From NCBI GenBank assembly GCA_903877885.1, contig CAIRFN010000010.1, positions 1 to 40,766 on the forward strand: DNA of 40,766 nt. The letters are read 5' to 3'. The notes under the pieces were generated by a model. The model saw only the letters and a list, made by a program, of their open reading frames with translations, was not told the DNA's origin and did no database searches. A program made the translations under genes and the position numbers. Positions 30,592-39,054 of the stretch are shown here, piece after piece; within the stretch, counting starts at the first letter, position 1; every line of letters starts with the position of its first letter. Source of the DNA: an uncultured Candidatus Berkelbacteria bacterium (lineage in GTDB: Bacteria; Patescibacteriota; UBA1384; UBA12157).

Positions 30592-31697
30592 AAAAAATTT
30601 GTATGGTCACAACTAGTCGCATGGATATTGATAGTCGGATTCAAAACGAGGCCGAGGCTTTGTCGACCGATTTTGAAGTCACAGTTTTAATGCGAAAATA
30701 CGATTTGCCAGTCACTTTGGTAGATACGCCGTATGAAATTAAGAGAGTCGGTTATACCAAAATGTGGCCCTTCGTTTTAAATATTTTGTCATCGATTTTT
30801 GCTCTAAGAAATGCGGCCGCTCGCGAAAATCCGGATTTTTTTCACGCTCACGATATTGACGGGCTTCTGGCGGTGGCGCCGGTAGCCAGACGCAAAAAAA
30901 TTCCCTTGATTTATGATTCACATGAGTTATGGAGTGAGAACTTGGCAAATCGACAATTAAAATGGGTTAAATGGCTGATTCCGATTTTAGAAAAATATTT
31001 GATTGGTTTTAGCCAATATGGTATTACCGCCAGTCAAAGTTATGCCGATCAATTGAAGAAAAAATATCATCGTGATTTTTTCTTGGTTCGAAATATGCCA
31101 AAATTGGAAAATATAAGAAAATCATCACTCGATTTTCACCAAATGTTTCCGGGCGAAACAGTTTTACTCCATGTTGGTCAAACGGGAGCGGCCAGAGGCG
31201 CCGACAAATTAATCGAGATGATGCAATATTTGCCAACTAATTTTACTTTAGTTTTCTTGGGTGGCAAGAATAGTCAAGGCTTATCCTACCAGGTTAAATC
31301 TCTAAAATTAACCGATCGAATTCACTTTATTGACGCGGTGCCACCAATCGAATTAATTAGCGCGATTAAAACATCAGACATCGGTTTGGTCATGACTGAA
31401 GGATTATCTTTATCCAAATATTACTCGTTGCCCAATAAATTACTGCAATATATGGCGGCCGAAGTGCCGGTTTTAGCTTCCGACATTCCTGAACATCGTC
31501 GCATTATCGAACAAGAAAAAATCGGTGAATTAGTTTCTGCTAATCCTAAAGAAATGGCTGAAACTATTGAAGAAATGGTTAAACCAGAAAATTTCATTCT
31601 CTACAAACAAAATCTTCAGGGTTTGTCGGCCGAAAGATATAATTGGGAAACTGAAGGCAAGAGGTTGGTGGAATTTTACAAAAATCTAGAGGGTTGA
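30588..31697 (+). CDS. Glycosyltransferase family 4-like protein
   Basis: The 369-residue GT-B protein has the acceptor-domain motif S-R-I-Q-N-E-A-E-A-L, then H-A-H-D-I-D-G and Y-D-S-H-E-L-W-S-E. The donor domain contains L-L-H-V-G-Q-T-G-A-A-R-G and Y-S-L-P-N-K-L-L-Q-Y-M-A-A. It would move a sugar from a nucleotide donor to the lipid-linked chain at the cytoplasmic face. The start overlaps the fused GT by ATGA. The four-gene overlap chain from 26254 to 31697 indicates a tightly coupled unit. Confidence 0.8.
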   Translation: MKKICMVTTSRMDIDSRIQNEAEALSTDFEVTVLMRKYDLPVTLVDTPYEIKRVGYTKMWPFVLNILSSIFALRNAAARENPDFFHAHDIDGLLAVAPVARRKKIPLIYDSHELWSENLANRQLKWVKWLIPILEKYLIGFSQYGITASQSYADQLKKKYHRDFFLVRNMPKLENIRKSSLDFHQMFPGETVLLHVGQTGAARGADKLIEMMQYLPTNFTLVFLGGKNSQGLSYQVKSLKLTDRIHFIDAVPPIELISAIKTSDIGLVMTEGLSLSKYYSLPNKLLQYMAAEVPVLASDIPEHRRIIEQEKIGELVSANPKEMAETIEEMVKPENFILYKQNLQGLSAERYNWETEGKRLVEFYKNLEG

Positions 31698-31737
31698 TTG
31701 AATTTATAGATATGATACGATGAGAAAGTAAATAATC

Positions 31738-31802
31738 GTGATTAGTAGTGATTAAGTGATTCATTGTTTGACAATTAACCACTACAAATCACTACAAATC
31801 AC
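31738..31802. repeat. Intergenic inverted repeat of the TAGTGATT type
   Basis: GTGATTAGTAGTGATT (31738-31753) matches the reverse complement of AATCACTACAAATCAC (31787-31802) at 15 of 16 positions. The right arm lies before an AAGGAG site, as in the TAGTA-type copies, but the unit sequence differs. Confidence 0.6.
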
Positions 31803-31822
31803 CGTAATTTTTAAGGAGTTTT

Positions 31823-32758
31823 ATGTCTAAATTTGTGGTAACTGGCGGCGCTGGTTTTATTGGTTCAAATATTGTTGAAGAATTATTAAATCAAGGTCAT
31901 CAGGTTAAAGTGATTGATAATTTATCAACCGGATTTGCCAAAAACTTGGCTGAATTTAAAGATAAAATCGAATTTGTTGAAGGCGATATTCAAGACCTAG
32001 ATTTGTTACAAAAAGAATTTGCTGGTTTTGATTATGTTTTACATCAAGCTGCGCTTTGTTCTGTGCCGCGATCAGTTAATGATCCAATCAAATCAAATCA
32101 GAGTAATATTGACGGAACTCTAAATGTTTTGGTGGCCGCTCGCGACAATAAGATCAAGCGATTGGTTTATGCGTCCTCAAGTTCGGTCTATGGTGAAGCC
32201 ACAGCCGAATATAAGGTTGAAACTTTGCCGATTAGTCCACTTTCTCCTTACGCTTTAACTAAATATGCGGCCGAACGTTATACCCAGCTTTTTTATAAAT
32301 TATATGGTTTAGAAACAGTTTGTTTGCGATATTTTAATGTTTTTGGTCCAAAGCAAGATCCGGCTAGTCAATATTCGGCTGTAATCCCGCTTTTTATTGA
32401 TAAAATCTTAAAAGGCGAAAGCCCGGTTATTCTGGGTGACGGCGAACAATCGCGCGATTTTACATATGTAGCAAATAATGTCAGCGCTAATATTTTGGCG
32501 GCCACGGCCGTTGGCGGAGCCGGTGAGGTGATGAATGTCGCTTGTGGTACTAGTACAACCTTGAACGAATTGGTTCGTCTGATTAATGAAGAATTGGGAA
32601 CAGATGTTAAACCAGAATATCAGGAAGCACGCGTCGGTGATATCAAACATTCCAAAGCAGATGTTAATAAAGCTAAAGAATTAATTGGTTATGAACCAAA
32701 AATAAGTTTTGAAAAAGGTTTAAAGGAGACAATACAATGGTACAAGAAAATGATTTGA
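31823..32758 (+). CDS. wbpP: UDP-N-acetylglucosamine 4-epimerase (WbpP/TviC type)
   Basis: The family interconverts UDP-GlcNAc and UDP-GalNAc (or the uronic acids). The 311-residue SDR has G-G-A-G-F-I-G-S-N, then A-A-L-C-S-V-P-R-S-V and S-S-S-S-V-Y-G-E. Y-A-L-T-K-Y-A-A-E-R-Y (catalytic Tyr near 150), R-Y-F-N-V-F-G-P-K-Q-D-P and D-G-E-Q-S-R-D-F follow, all typical of WbpP. AAGGAG precedes the ATG. It overlaps the following dehydrogenase by 22 nt, and this pair matches the Vi-antigen-type route to UDP-GalNAcA. Confidence 0.83.
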   Translation: MSKFVVTGGAGFIGSNIVEELLNQGHQVKVIDNLSTGFAKNLAEFKDKIEFVEGDIQDLDLLQKEFAGFDYVLHQAALCSVPRSVNDPIKSNQSNIDGTLNVLVAARDNKIKRLVYASSSSVYGEATAEYKVETLPISPLSPYALTKYAAERYTQLFYKLYGLETVCLRYFNVFGPKQDPASQYSAVIPLFIDKILKGESPVILGDGEQSRDFTYVANNVSANILAATAVGGAGEVMNVACGTSTTLNELVRLINEELGTDVKPEYQEARVGDIKHSKADVNKAKELIGYEPKISFEKGLKETIQWYKKMI

Positions 32759-34038
32759 AGACGAATTTGACAGTTTGTTTAGTTGGTCTTGGTTATGTCG
32801 GTTTGCCGTTAGCCTTGGAATTTGCCAAAAATGGGGTTAAGGTGATTGGTTTTGATGTGAAGGAAAAAAGAATCAATGAACTTAAACAAAACATTGATGA
32901 AAGTGGCGAAATTAGTTCTGAAGATCTGGCCTCCGGTCCAATTGAATATACGACAAATGCCGAAGATATTCGCCGAGCCAATTTTGTCGTGGCGGCTATT
33001 CCGACACCAGTTGATGATGCTAATGAACCAGATTTGACCTTAGTCGAAAAGGCGAGCGCGACGATTGGTAAAAATTTGGCTAAAGGGGCGATCGTTGTTT
33101 ATGAATCGACCGTTTATCCAGGCGTAACTGAAGATATTTGCGTCCCGATTATTGAAAAGGAAAGTGGTCTAAAGTGCGGCGTTGACTGGTTTGTCGGCTA
33201 TTCGCCAGAACGGGTTAATCCAGGTGACAAAGAACACACTACCAGTAAAATCATCAAAATCGTGTCTGGCATGGACGAACCAACTTTAAAACGAATTTCC
33301 GAAGTCTATCAGATTGTCTGTAAGGCTGGTGTGCACGAAGCGCCATCGATTAAAGTGGCTGAAGCAGCCAAGGTTTTTGAAAACATTCAACGCGATGTCA
33401 ATATTGCTCTGATGAACGAGTTAGCTTTGATTTGCCACCGATTAGATATCCAAACCAGTGATGTTTTGGCTGCGGCTGGAACCAAATGGAATTTCTTGAA
33501 ATTCCGTCCCGGTTTGGTTGGTGGTCACTGTGTTGGTGTCGATCCATTTTACTTGGTAGCTAAAGCTGAATCACTTGGTTATCATCCCCAAGTAATTACC
33601 GCTGGCCGCCGAATTAACGACTATATGCCAGAATATGTGGCCGAAGAAGTCGAAAAAGACTTGGTCAAGGCTGGCAAAAAAATTGAAGGCGCTAAAATTC
33701 TAGTGATGGGTTTAACCTTTAAAGAAAATATTCGTGATATGCGTAATTCCAAAATTACAGTCACGATTGCGAAGTTGAAGGAGTTGGGCGCTAATATTAT
33801 CGGATATGATCCGAATTTGACGACCGAAGAAATTAAAGACGAATTTGGCTTGGAATCAGTGTCTGAAATCGGTTCCGGATATGATGCGGTTATTATCGGC
33901 GCGCCACACAATCAATTTAAAGGTTTAGACCAAGAAATCTTAAAATCAATTCAAGGCAAACCAGTAATATTTGATATCAATGGAATTTATAAAGAAGAAT
34001 TGATTAAAAATTCCGAAATTATTTATCAAAGTCTGTAA
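32737..34038 (+). CDS. wbpO: UDP-N-acetylhexosamine 6-dehydrogenase (WbpO/TviB type)
   Basis: The 433-residue nucleotide-sugar dehydrogenase oxidises C6 to a carboxylate. It has the N-terminal V-G-L-G-Y-V-G-L-P-L-A-L-E-F, the middle-domain Y-S-P-E-R-V-N-P-G and A-K-V-F-E-N. The active cysteine lies in V-G-G-H-C-V-G-V-D-P (near 265), with L-V-M-G-L-T-F-K-E-N in the C-terminal domain. G-V-D-P after the Cys is typical of TviB/WbpO; the WbpA paralogue at 17239 has P-K-D instead. AAAGGAG lies inside the end of wbpP before the ATG. It is the second uronate-forming enzyme in the locus. Confidence 0.85.
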   Translation: MVQENDLKTNLTVCLVGLGYVGLPLALEFAKNGVKVIGFDVKEKRINELKQNIDESGEISSEDLASGPIEYTTNAEDIRRANFVVAAIPTPVDDANEPDLTLVEKASATIGKNLAKGAIVVYESTVYPGVTEDICVPIIEKESGLKCGVDWFVGYSPERVNPGDKEHTTSKIIKIVSGMDEPTLKRISEVYQIVCKAGVHEAPSIKVAEAAKVFENIQRDVNIALMNELALICHRLDIQTSDVLAAAGTKWNFLKFRPGLVGGHCVGVDPFYLVAKAESLGYHPQVITAGRRINDYMPEYVAEEVEKDLVKAGKKIEGAKILVMGLTFKENIRDMRNSKITVTIAKLKELGANIIGYDPNLTTEEIKDEFGLESVSEIGSGYDAVIIGAPHNQFKGLDQEILKSIQGKPVIFDINGIYKEELIKNSEIIYQSL

Positions 34039-34051
34039 AAATAAATTATTC

Positions 34052-35095
34052 ATGAAATTCAGAATTTATCTCAATCCGAAAATCAGCGAAACAAGCTGGG
34101 TTAATTTTATTAAACATCGACCAGATGCGACAGTTTTTCATTTGCCAAGTTGGCAACGAGTTTTAATAAAGTCATTTAATTACAAACCTTTATATTTTTT
34201 TGCTTTAGATGAACAAAAAAATATATTAGGAATTTTACCATTGTTTGAGATAAAAAGTGTCATAAATGGTAATCGTTTAATTTCCTCACCTTTATCATAT
34301 ATTTGTGGTCCGATTGCTAAAAATGAAACAGTTGAGCAAGAATTAGTTAAAAAAGCTAAAATCTTGTCAAAAACACAAAGAAGTGATTATCTGGAAATTA
34401 GAAGTTTAAACGCTAAAAAATTTAATTTAAAACTAGATCAATATTTTTCAACCTGTCGGTTAGAACTATCGCCAGAGCTCGAAACTGTTTGGAAGAAATT
34501 GGATAAAGGCAGTGCGCGCTGGGCGATTACCAAGGCGAAAAAAGAAGGCGTGGAAATTGTTCGAAGTCATTCATTTGAAGATTTAAAAATATTTAATCGT
34601 TTAAACCAGGTAACTAAGAGAAATCTAGGGGTGCCAGCTCATCCGCTAAGTTTTTTTGAAAATATTTTTCGCGAATTACCAGATAATTGCGATTTATATT
34701 TTGCTAAGATTGATAATAAGATTATCGCTGGTATGTTTAATCTTAAGTTTAAGGATACGATAATTCATGGTTACGGTGCATCTGACCGCAAATATTTAAA
34801 ATATCATCCAAACAATCTTTTAGTTTGGCAGGCGATTGAAGATGGCTGCAAGGCTAGTTTTAAATGGTTTGATTTTGGTCGAGCCGGTCAGGATAATCAG
34901 GAGTTGTTAAATTTTAAGAAGCGTTGGGGTGGGATTGAACAGAAATTGCATTACTATTATTTTCCTCAAAAACCGCAAGCTTTGACAATTAATCGAGCTA
35001 GTTTAAAATTCAGAATCATAAATAATATCTGGAAAAAATTACCGGTTTGGTTAAGCCAAAATATTAGTAATATTATCTTTAAACAATTTGATTAA
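34052..35095 (+). CDS. FemAB/GNAT-like acyltransferase
   Basis: The 347-residue product resembles FemAB-related acyltransferases found in exopolysaccharide loci. Near the start lies F-H-L-P-S-W-Q-R-V-L, which matches the usual substrate-groove start. R-W-A-I-T-K-A-K-K-E-G-V-E occurs mid-protein, and G-Y-G-A-S-D-R and F-D-F-G-R-A-G-Q-D-N in the C-terminal GNAT-like half. Relatives transfer amino acids or acyl groups to cell-wall or lipid-linked acceptors, so glycan decoration is likely. The spacer to wbpO is 13 nt and no clear ribosome site is present. Confidence 0.75.
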   Translation: MKFRIYLNPKISETSWVNFIKHRPDATVFHLPSWQRVLIKSFNYKPLYFFALDEQKNILGILPLFEIKSVINGNRLISSPLSYICGPIAKNETVEQELVKKAKILSKTQRSDYLEIRSLNAKKFNLKLDQYFSTCRLELSPELETVWKKLDKGSARWAITKAKKEGVEIVRSHSFEDLKIFNRLNQVTKRNLGVPAHPLSFFENIFRELPDNCDLYFAKIDNKIIAGMFNLKFKDTIIHGYGASDRKYLKYHPNNLLVWQAIEDGCKASFKWFDFGRAGQDNQELLNFKKRWGGIEQKLHYYYFPQKPQALTINRASLKFRIINNIWKKLPVWLSQNISNIIFKQFD

Positions 35096-35103
35096 ATTTT
35101 AAG

Positions 35104-36144
35104 ATGAAAATTTTAATTGATTTAAATCATCCGGCTCAAGTTCATTTTTTCAAGAATTTTATTTTTGAGATGAAAAAACGGGGTCATAAGGTTTTAGTAA
35201 CCGCTTACAATAAAGAGGTGGCTTTTAAATTACTTAAATTCTACAAAATAGAATTTGTCGATATGGGAAAATACAACAAAACTTTTTTTGGCAAGATTAT
35301 TGATTTGGTTCGAAAAGATTGGAAATTGTTTTTTATAGTTAAAAATTTTGCCCCTGATATATTAATGGGTTTAGGTTCGATTAACGCGGCTCATATTGGT
35401 TGGCTGACTCGAAAGCCAGTTTTATTATTTGATGACGATGAATATTCTTATCCATATTATAAAAATTTTGCCACTAAAATCATTGGGTTTTCCGGGTTTA
35501 AAATTATGGGAACAAAAATCACTAAAGTTAATAGTTTTAAGGAAATTGCTTATCTACACCCTGACTATTTTAAACCTGATAAAACAGTTTTAAAGGAGAT
35601 TGGTTGTCAAAACAAACAATTTTTTATTATCAGATTAGTTGCTTGGCAATCTGGTCACGATATCGGAAGATATGGTTTAGACGAAAAATCAATTTTGGAA
35701 TTAGTCGGTGTTTTGAAAAAGCAAGGTCGAGTTCTGATTTCATCAGAAAAACCATTGCCAAAATCTCTGATTCAATATGGAATTAAAATTGCGCCTAATA
35801 AACTCCATAGCGCGTTGTATCACGCTAAAATGTTAATTTGCGACTCACAGACGATGGCTACCGAAGCGGCGATTTTAGGCACACCTACGGTGCGGTGCAA
35901 TTCATTTGTTGGGATCAATGATATGGGTAATTTCGTTGAACTGGAAAAAAAATATGGTTTGATTTATTCATTTAATAACTATAAATTAGCTTTTCGGAAA
36001 GTTTCAAGTCTGTTAAAAGACATAAATTTAGAAAAGACTTGGCAAGACAAGCGTCAAAAATTGTTACATGATAAAATAAACATTACAAAACTAATGATTA
36101 AGATTCTGAAGGAGTTTGAGAAAACTCATACCTTTACTTTTTAA
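35104..36144 (+). CDS. DUF354 family protein, GT-B/epimerase-like fold
   Basis: The 346-residue protein begins M-K-I-L-I-D-L-N-H-P-A-Q-V-H-F-F-K, the signature of DUF354, and continues with R-G-H-K-V-L-V-T and G-L-G-S-I-N-A-A-H. The C-terminal half contains C-D-S-Q-T-M-A-T-E-A, like the UDP-binding segment of UDP-GlcNAc 2-epimerases and GT-B enzymes. DUF354 proteins occur in archaeal and CPR polysaccharide loci; the reaction is not established. It follows the FemAB-like gene by 8 nt. Confidence 0.78.
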   Translation: MKILIDLNHPAQVHFFKNFIFEMKKRGHKVLVTAYNKEVAFKLLKFYKIEFVDMGKYNKTFFGKIIDLVRKDWKLFFIVKNFAPDILMGLGSINAAHIGWLTRKPVLLFDDDEYSYPYYKNFATKIIGFSGFKIMGTKITKVNSFKEIAYLHPDYFKPDKTVLKEIGCQNKQFFIIRLVAWQSGHDIGRYGLDEKSILELVGVLKKQGRVLISSEKPLPKSLIQYGIKIAPNKLHSALYHAKMLICDSQTMATEAAILGTPTVRCNSFVGINDMGNFVELEKKYGLIYSFNNYKLAFRKVSSLLKDINLEKTWQDKRQKLLHDKINITKLMIKILKEFEKTHTFTF

Positions 36145-36171
36145 ATTTATCAGATATTATTGATATGAGTC

Positions 36172-37014
36172 ATGAAACAACAAAATTATACTACAACTTT
36201 TATTGAGATTAAACCGCCGAAAGCTTTTGTTGGTATTGATCTAAAAGAAATCTGGCAATATCGCGATCTCTTATATATTTTAGTTTGGCGCAATGTTAAA
36301 GTTCGCTACAAACAGACTGTAGTTGGTGTTGCCTGGGCTATTTTCCAACCTCTAATTACCATGGTTATTTTCACGGTTTTTTTTGGTCGTTTAATTAAAG
36401 TCCCAACTGATAATATTCCTTATGCTGTTTTTGTTTACACCGGTTTACTTTATTGGAACTATTTTTCTACAGCTTTGACTTCGACTAGCGATTCTCTGGT
36501 TTCAGACGAGAGCATTATTAAAAAGGTTTATTTTCCTCGGATCATTGTTCCAATCGCCACTACGGTCACACCTTTAGTTGATTTTTTAGTTGCTTTTTTG
36601 ATTTTGTTTATTCTTATGGTATTTTATCGTTTTATGCCGAATTTTTGGGGCATACTTCTTTTACCAGTTTTAATGTTAATTACCTTTATGACCTCGAGCG
36701 GTTTGGGTATATTTTTGGCATCGCTTAATGTTAAATATAGAGATGTGCGTTATATTTTAGGTTTTTTTATTCAGCTTCTGATGTATATTACACCAGTTAT
36801 CTATTCGGCTAGCATTATTCCTGATAGATTCCGTTGGATTTTTTATTTAAATCCGATGGCCGGAGTGATTACTTTGGCTCGCGATAGTCTTTTACATCAT
36901 CTGTCATTGGATTGGACTTTATTGGCAGCCAGTTTTGGAATTAGTTTTATTCTAATTTTGATTGGTTTGTTTTATTTTCGCCGGACCGAACGTTTTTTTG
37001 CAGATGTGCTTTAA
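36172..37014 (+). CDS. wzm: ABC-2 type polysaccharide export permease
   Basis: Wzm forms the membrane channel that exports a completed, lipid-linked polysaccharide with the Wzt ATPase. The 280-residue product has six hydrophobic helices. The N-terminal cytoplasmic segment contains Y-R-D-L-L-Y-I-L-V-W-R-N-V-K-V-R-Y-K-Q-T, then G-V-A-W-A-I-F-Q-P-L. N-V-K-Y-R-D-V-R-Y and L-N-P-M-A-G-V-I occur near the end. All are typical of this family. It is followed after 32 nt by the first Wzt gene; it is the only permease for two ATPases. Confidence 0.88.
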   Translation: MKQQNYTTTFIEIKPPKAFVGIDLKEIWQYRDLLYILVWRNVKVRYKQTVVGVAWAIFQPLITMVIFTVFFGRLIKVPTDNIPYAVFVYTGLLYWNYFSTALTSTSDSLVSDESIIKKVYFPRIIVPIATTVTPLVDFLVAFLILFILMVFYRFMPNFWGILLLPVLMLITFMTSSGLGIFLASLNVKYRDVRYILGFFIQLLMYITPVIYSASIIPDRFRWIFYLNPMAGVITLARDSLLHHLSLDWTLLAASFGISFILILIGLFYFRRTERFFADVL

Positions 37015-37046
37015 AATTACAAATTTTAAATTAACTTTAAGATATC

Positions 37047-38291
37047 ATGGCCAAAAACAAGATAGAACCTATTATTAAAATCGAAAATTTAGGCAAGAAA
37101 TATATGATTGGGGCCAAAGAGCGCTATTATTCTTTGCGTGATTCGTTTACTAATATTTTCAAGAAAAAACAATCCAAAAAAGAATTTTGGGCTTTAAAAA
37201 ATATTAATTTAGAGATAAAAAAAGGGGAAATACTGGGAATTATAGGCACAAATGGCAGCGGCAAAAGTACGCTTTTGAAAGTTATTTCTCGAATTACGCC
37301 GCCGACAACCGGTCGAGTAGGTATTAAGGGTAAAGTTGCAGCTCTTTTGGAAATAGGTACTGGTTTTCATCAGGAGCTAACTGGCCGTGAAAACATTTTT
37401 TTAAGCGCGGCGATTTTAGGGATGAGTCGGACTGAAATTACAGAAAAATTTGATCAAATTGTGGAATTTTCCGAAATCAGCCAATTTTTAGATACACCGG
37501 TCAAACGCTATTCAAGCGGTATGTACGTCAGACTGGCTTTTTCAATCGCGGCTCATCTTGATCCTGATATCTTAATTATCGATGAAGTTTTAGCGGTTGG
37601 AGATATTAATTTCCAAAAAAAGTGTCTTGGTCGAATGAGCGAAATTGGTCAAAGCGATAGAACAGTTTTATTCGTTAGTCATAACATGATGGCCGTAAAG
37701 TCGCTTTGCGGCCGGGCCATTTGGTTGGATAAAGGCAAAATTATAATGGACGGGAAAGCCGAAGAAGTGGTCGACCAATATATCGGCAATATCGGTAAAA
37801 ATGTTTTTCATCGGAAATGGTCAAATACTTGCGAAGCACCTCAAAATGCCAACATGATAATTGAAGGGATTAGATTGGTCGATTGTAAAGGTGAGACACT
37901 CAAGTATCTAGATATTGATACGGCATTTAATGTGGAAATAGAGTATAAGATTAAAAAAGATCGGTCTCACGCAGGATTTAATTTAATGTTTTTTAATAAA
38001 GATAATACATGCTTACTCTGTAATTTAAACAATTTTGAGAAAGAATGGTATGGCAAACCAATGACGACAGGGAAATATAAGAGTATTTGTAAAATTCCAG
38101 GTCAATTTTTTAATAATCGCTTTTTTAATTTAAGTTTAGCGTTTTTCAATAAAGGTTTTTCCGATTTTGTGCGATTTGATAATATTTTAAAGTTTGAATT
38201 TGGCGATGGCGTAGTAGTCAGAGGTGATTATTTAGGTGAGTATGATGGTTTGCTTAGACCAAAATTCGAATGGGAGACTAAAAAACAATGA
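37047..38291 (+). CDS. wzt: ABC transporter ATPase with glycan-binding domain, first copy
   Basis: The nucleotide-binding domain (about 1-245) has Walker A G-T-N-G-S-G-K-S-T, the Wzt signature R-Y-S-S-G-M and Walker B D-I-L-I-I-D-E-V-L-A-V-G-D. From about residue 260 a beta-rich C-terminal domain follows (V-E-I-E-Y-K-I, F-N-L-M-F-F-N-K). In Wzt such a domain recognises the end of the exported chain. Its ATPase half is nearly identical to that of the gene at 39055, while the C-terminal halves differ. It overlaps the methyltransferase gene by 4 nt. Confidence 0.88.
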   Translation: MAKNKIEPIIKIENLGKKYMIGAKERYYSLRDSFTNIFKKKQSKKEFWALKNINLEIKKGEILGIIGTNGSGKSTLLKVISRITPPTTGRVGIKGKVAALLEIGTGFHQELTGRENIFLSAAILGMSRTEITEKFDQIVEFSEISQFLDTPVKRYSSGMYVRLAFSIAAHLDPDILIIDEVLAVGDINFQKKCLGRMSEIGQSDRTVLFVSHNMMAVKSLCGRAIWLDKGKIIMDGKAEEVVDQYIGNIGKNVFHRKWSNTCEAPQNANMIIEGIRLVDCKGETLKYLDIDTAFNVEIEYKIKKDRSHAGFNLMFFNKDNTCLLCNLNNFEKEWYGKPMTTGKYKSICKIPGQFFNNRFFNLSLAFFNKGFSDFVRFDNILKFEFGDGVVVRGDYLGEYDGLLRPKFEWETKKQ

Positions 38292-39049
38292 AAGAAACTT
38301 GGCTGTCAAGACAAGAACTCGAAGAAAAAATAATAACTAAAATCAAGCCTGCTTATAGCGTTTTGGATATTGGTTGTGGTATCAGGCCTCAAGAATACCA
38401 ATTGCCAGTAGTTCATATTTGTTGTGAGCCATTTGCCGAATATGTTGATAAACTTCAAGAGGTTGTTAAAAAAAGAAATGATCGAGTATTTGTGGTTTTA
38501 AAAGCTGATTGGGCGGAAGTGTTAAAAGTTTTACCACCCAAATCAGTAGAAAATATCTTTATTACTGATGTTATTGAACATATTACTAAAAAAGAAGCTG
38601 CTGGTTTAATTAAGAAAACAGAAAAAATCGCTACTGGACAGATAATTATTTTTACACCACTTGGCTATATGCCGCAGCATCATGAAGACGGACTTGATGC
38701 CTGGGGCCTTCATGGAACGGAAGTGCAAACGCATCGTTCTGGCTGGACTCCGGCTGATTTTGATAAAACTTGGGAAATTTATGGCGCCAAAAAATTCCAT
38801 TTTTTTGATCTTCTAGGTCGAAAATTCGAAAAACCTTTCGGTGCCTTTTATGCGATTAAAAATATTGAAAACAATTCTTCAGAAAAAATTAATATCGATA
38901 CTTTGAAAATCTGGCAATTATTAGTTGAAATTAATGTTTCCGCTTTTACTAAAATGATAGTTTCAGCATTAAAATTGACAGTCTGGATTGTCTCGTTTAT
39001 ACATATGGTAAGATTGAGACTAGGACAAATGTTCTCTAAAACCAGGTAG
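38288..39049 (+). CDS. SAM-dependent methyltransferase with C-terminal membrane helix
   Basis: The 253-residue product has a class I methyltransferase core: V-L-D-I-G-C-G-I-R-P (SAM-binding motif I, near residue 27) and I-F-I-T-D-V-I-E-H-I-T (motif around 95). H-E-D-G-L-D-A-W and H-R-S-G-W-T-P follow. A hydrophobic segment near 215-240 (L-K-L-T-V-W-I-V-S-F-I) may anchor it to the membrane. Placed between two Wzt genes, it probably methylates the terminal sugar and may set chain length, as terminal methylation does in ABC-dependent O-antigen systems. That role is inferred from context. Confidence 0.75.
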   Translation: MKETWLSRQELEEKIITKIKPAYSVLDIGCGIRPQEYQLPVVHICCEPFAEYVDKLQEVVKKRNDRVFVVLKADWAEVLKVLPPKSVENIFITDVIEHITKKEAAGLIKKTEKIATGQIIIFTPLGYMPQHHEDGLDAWGLHGTEVQTHRSGWTPADFDKTWEIYGAKKFHFFDLLGRKFEKPFGAFYAIKNIENNSSEKINIDTLKIWQLLVEINVSAFTKMIVSALKLTVWIVSFIHMVRLRLGQMFSKTR

Positions 39050-39054
39050 TTTAG

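Noticed and set aside
38606-38800. Minus-strand ORF inside the methyltransferase gene
   Set aside because: A shadow ORF with no ribosome site, contained in a well-supported gene.
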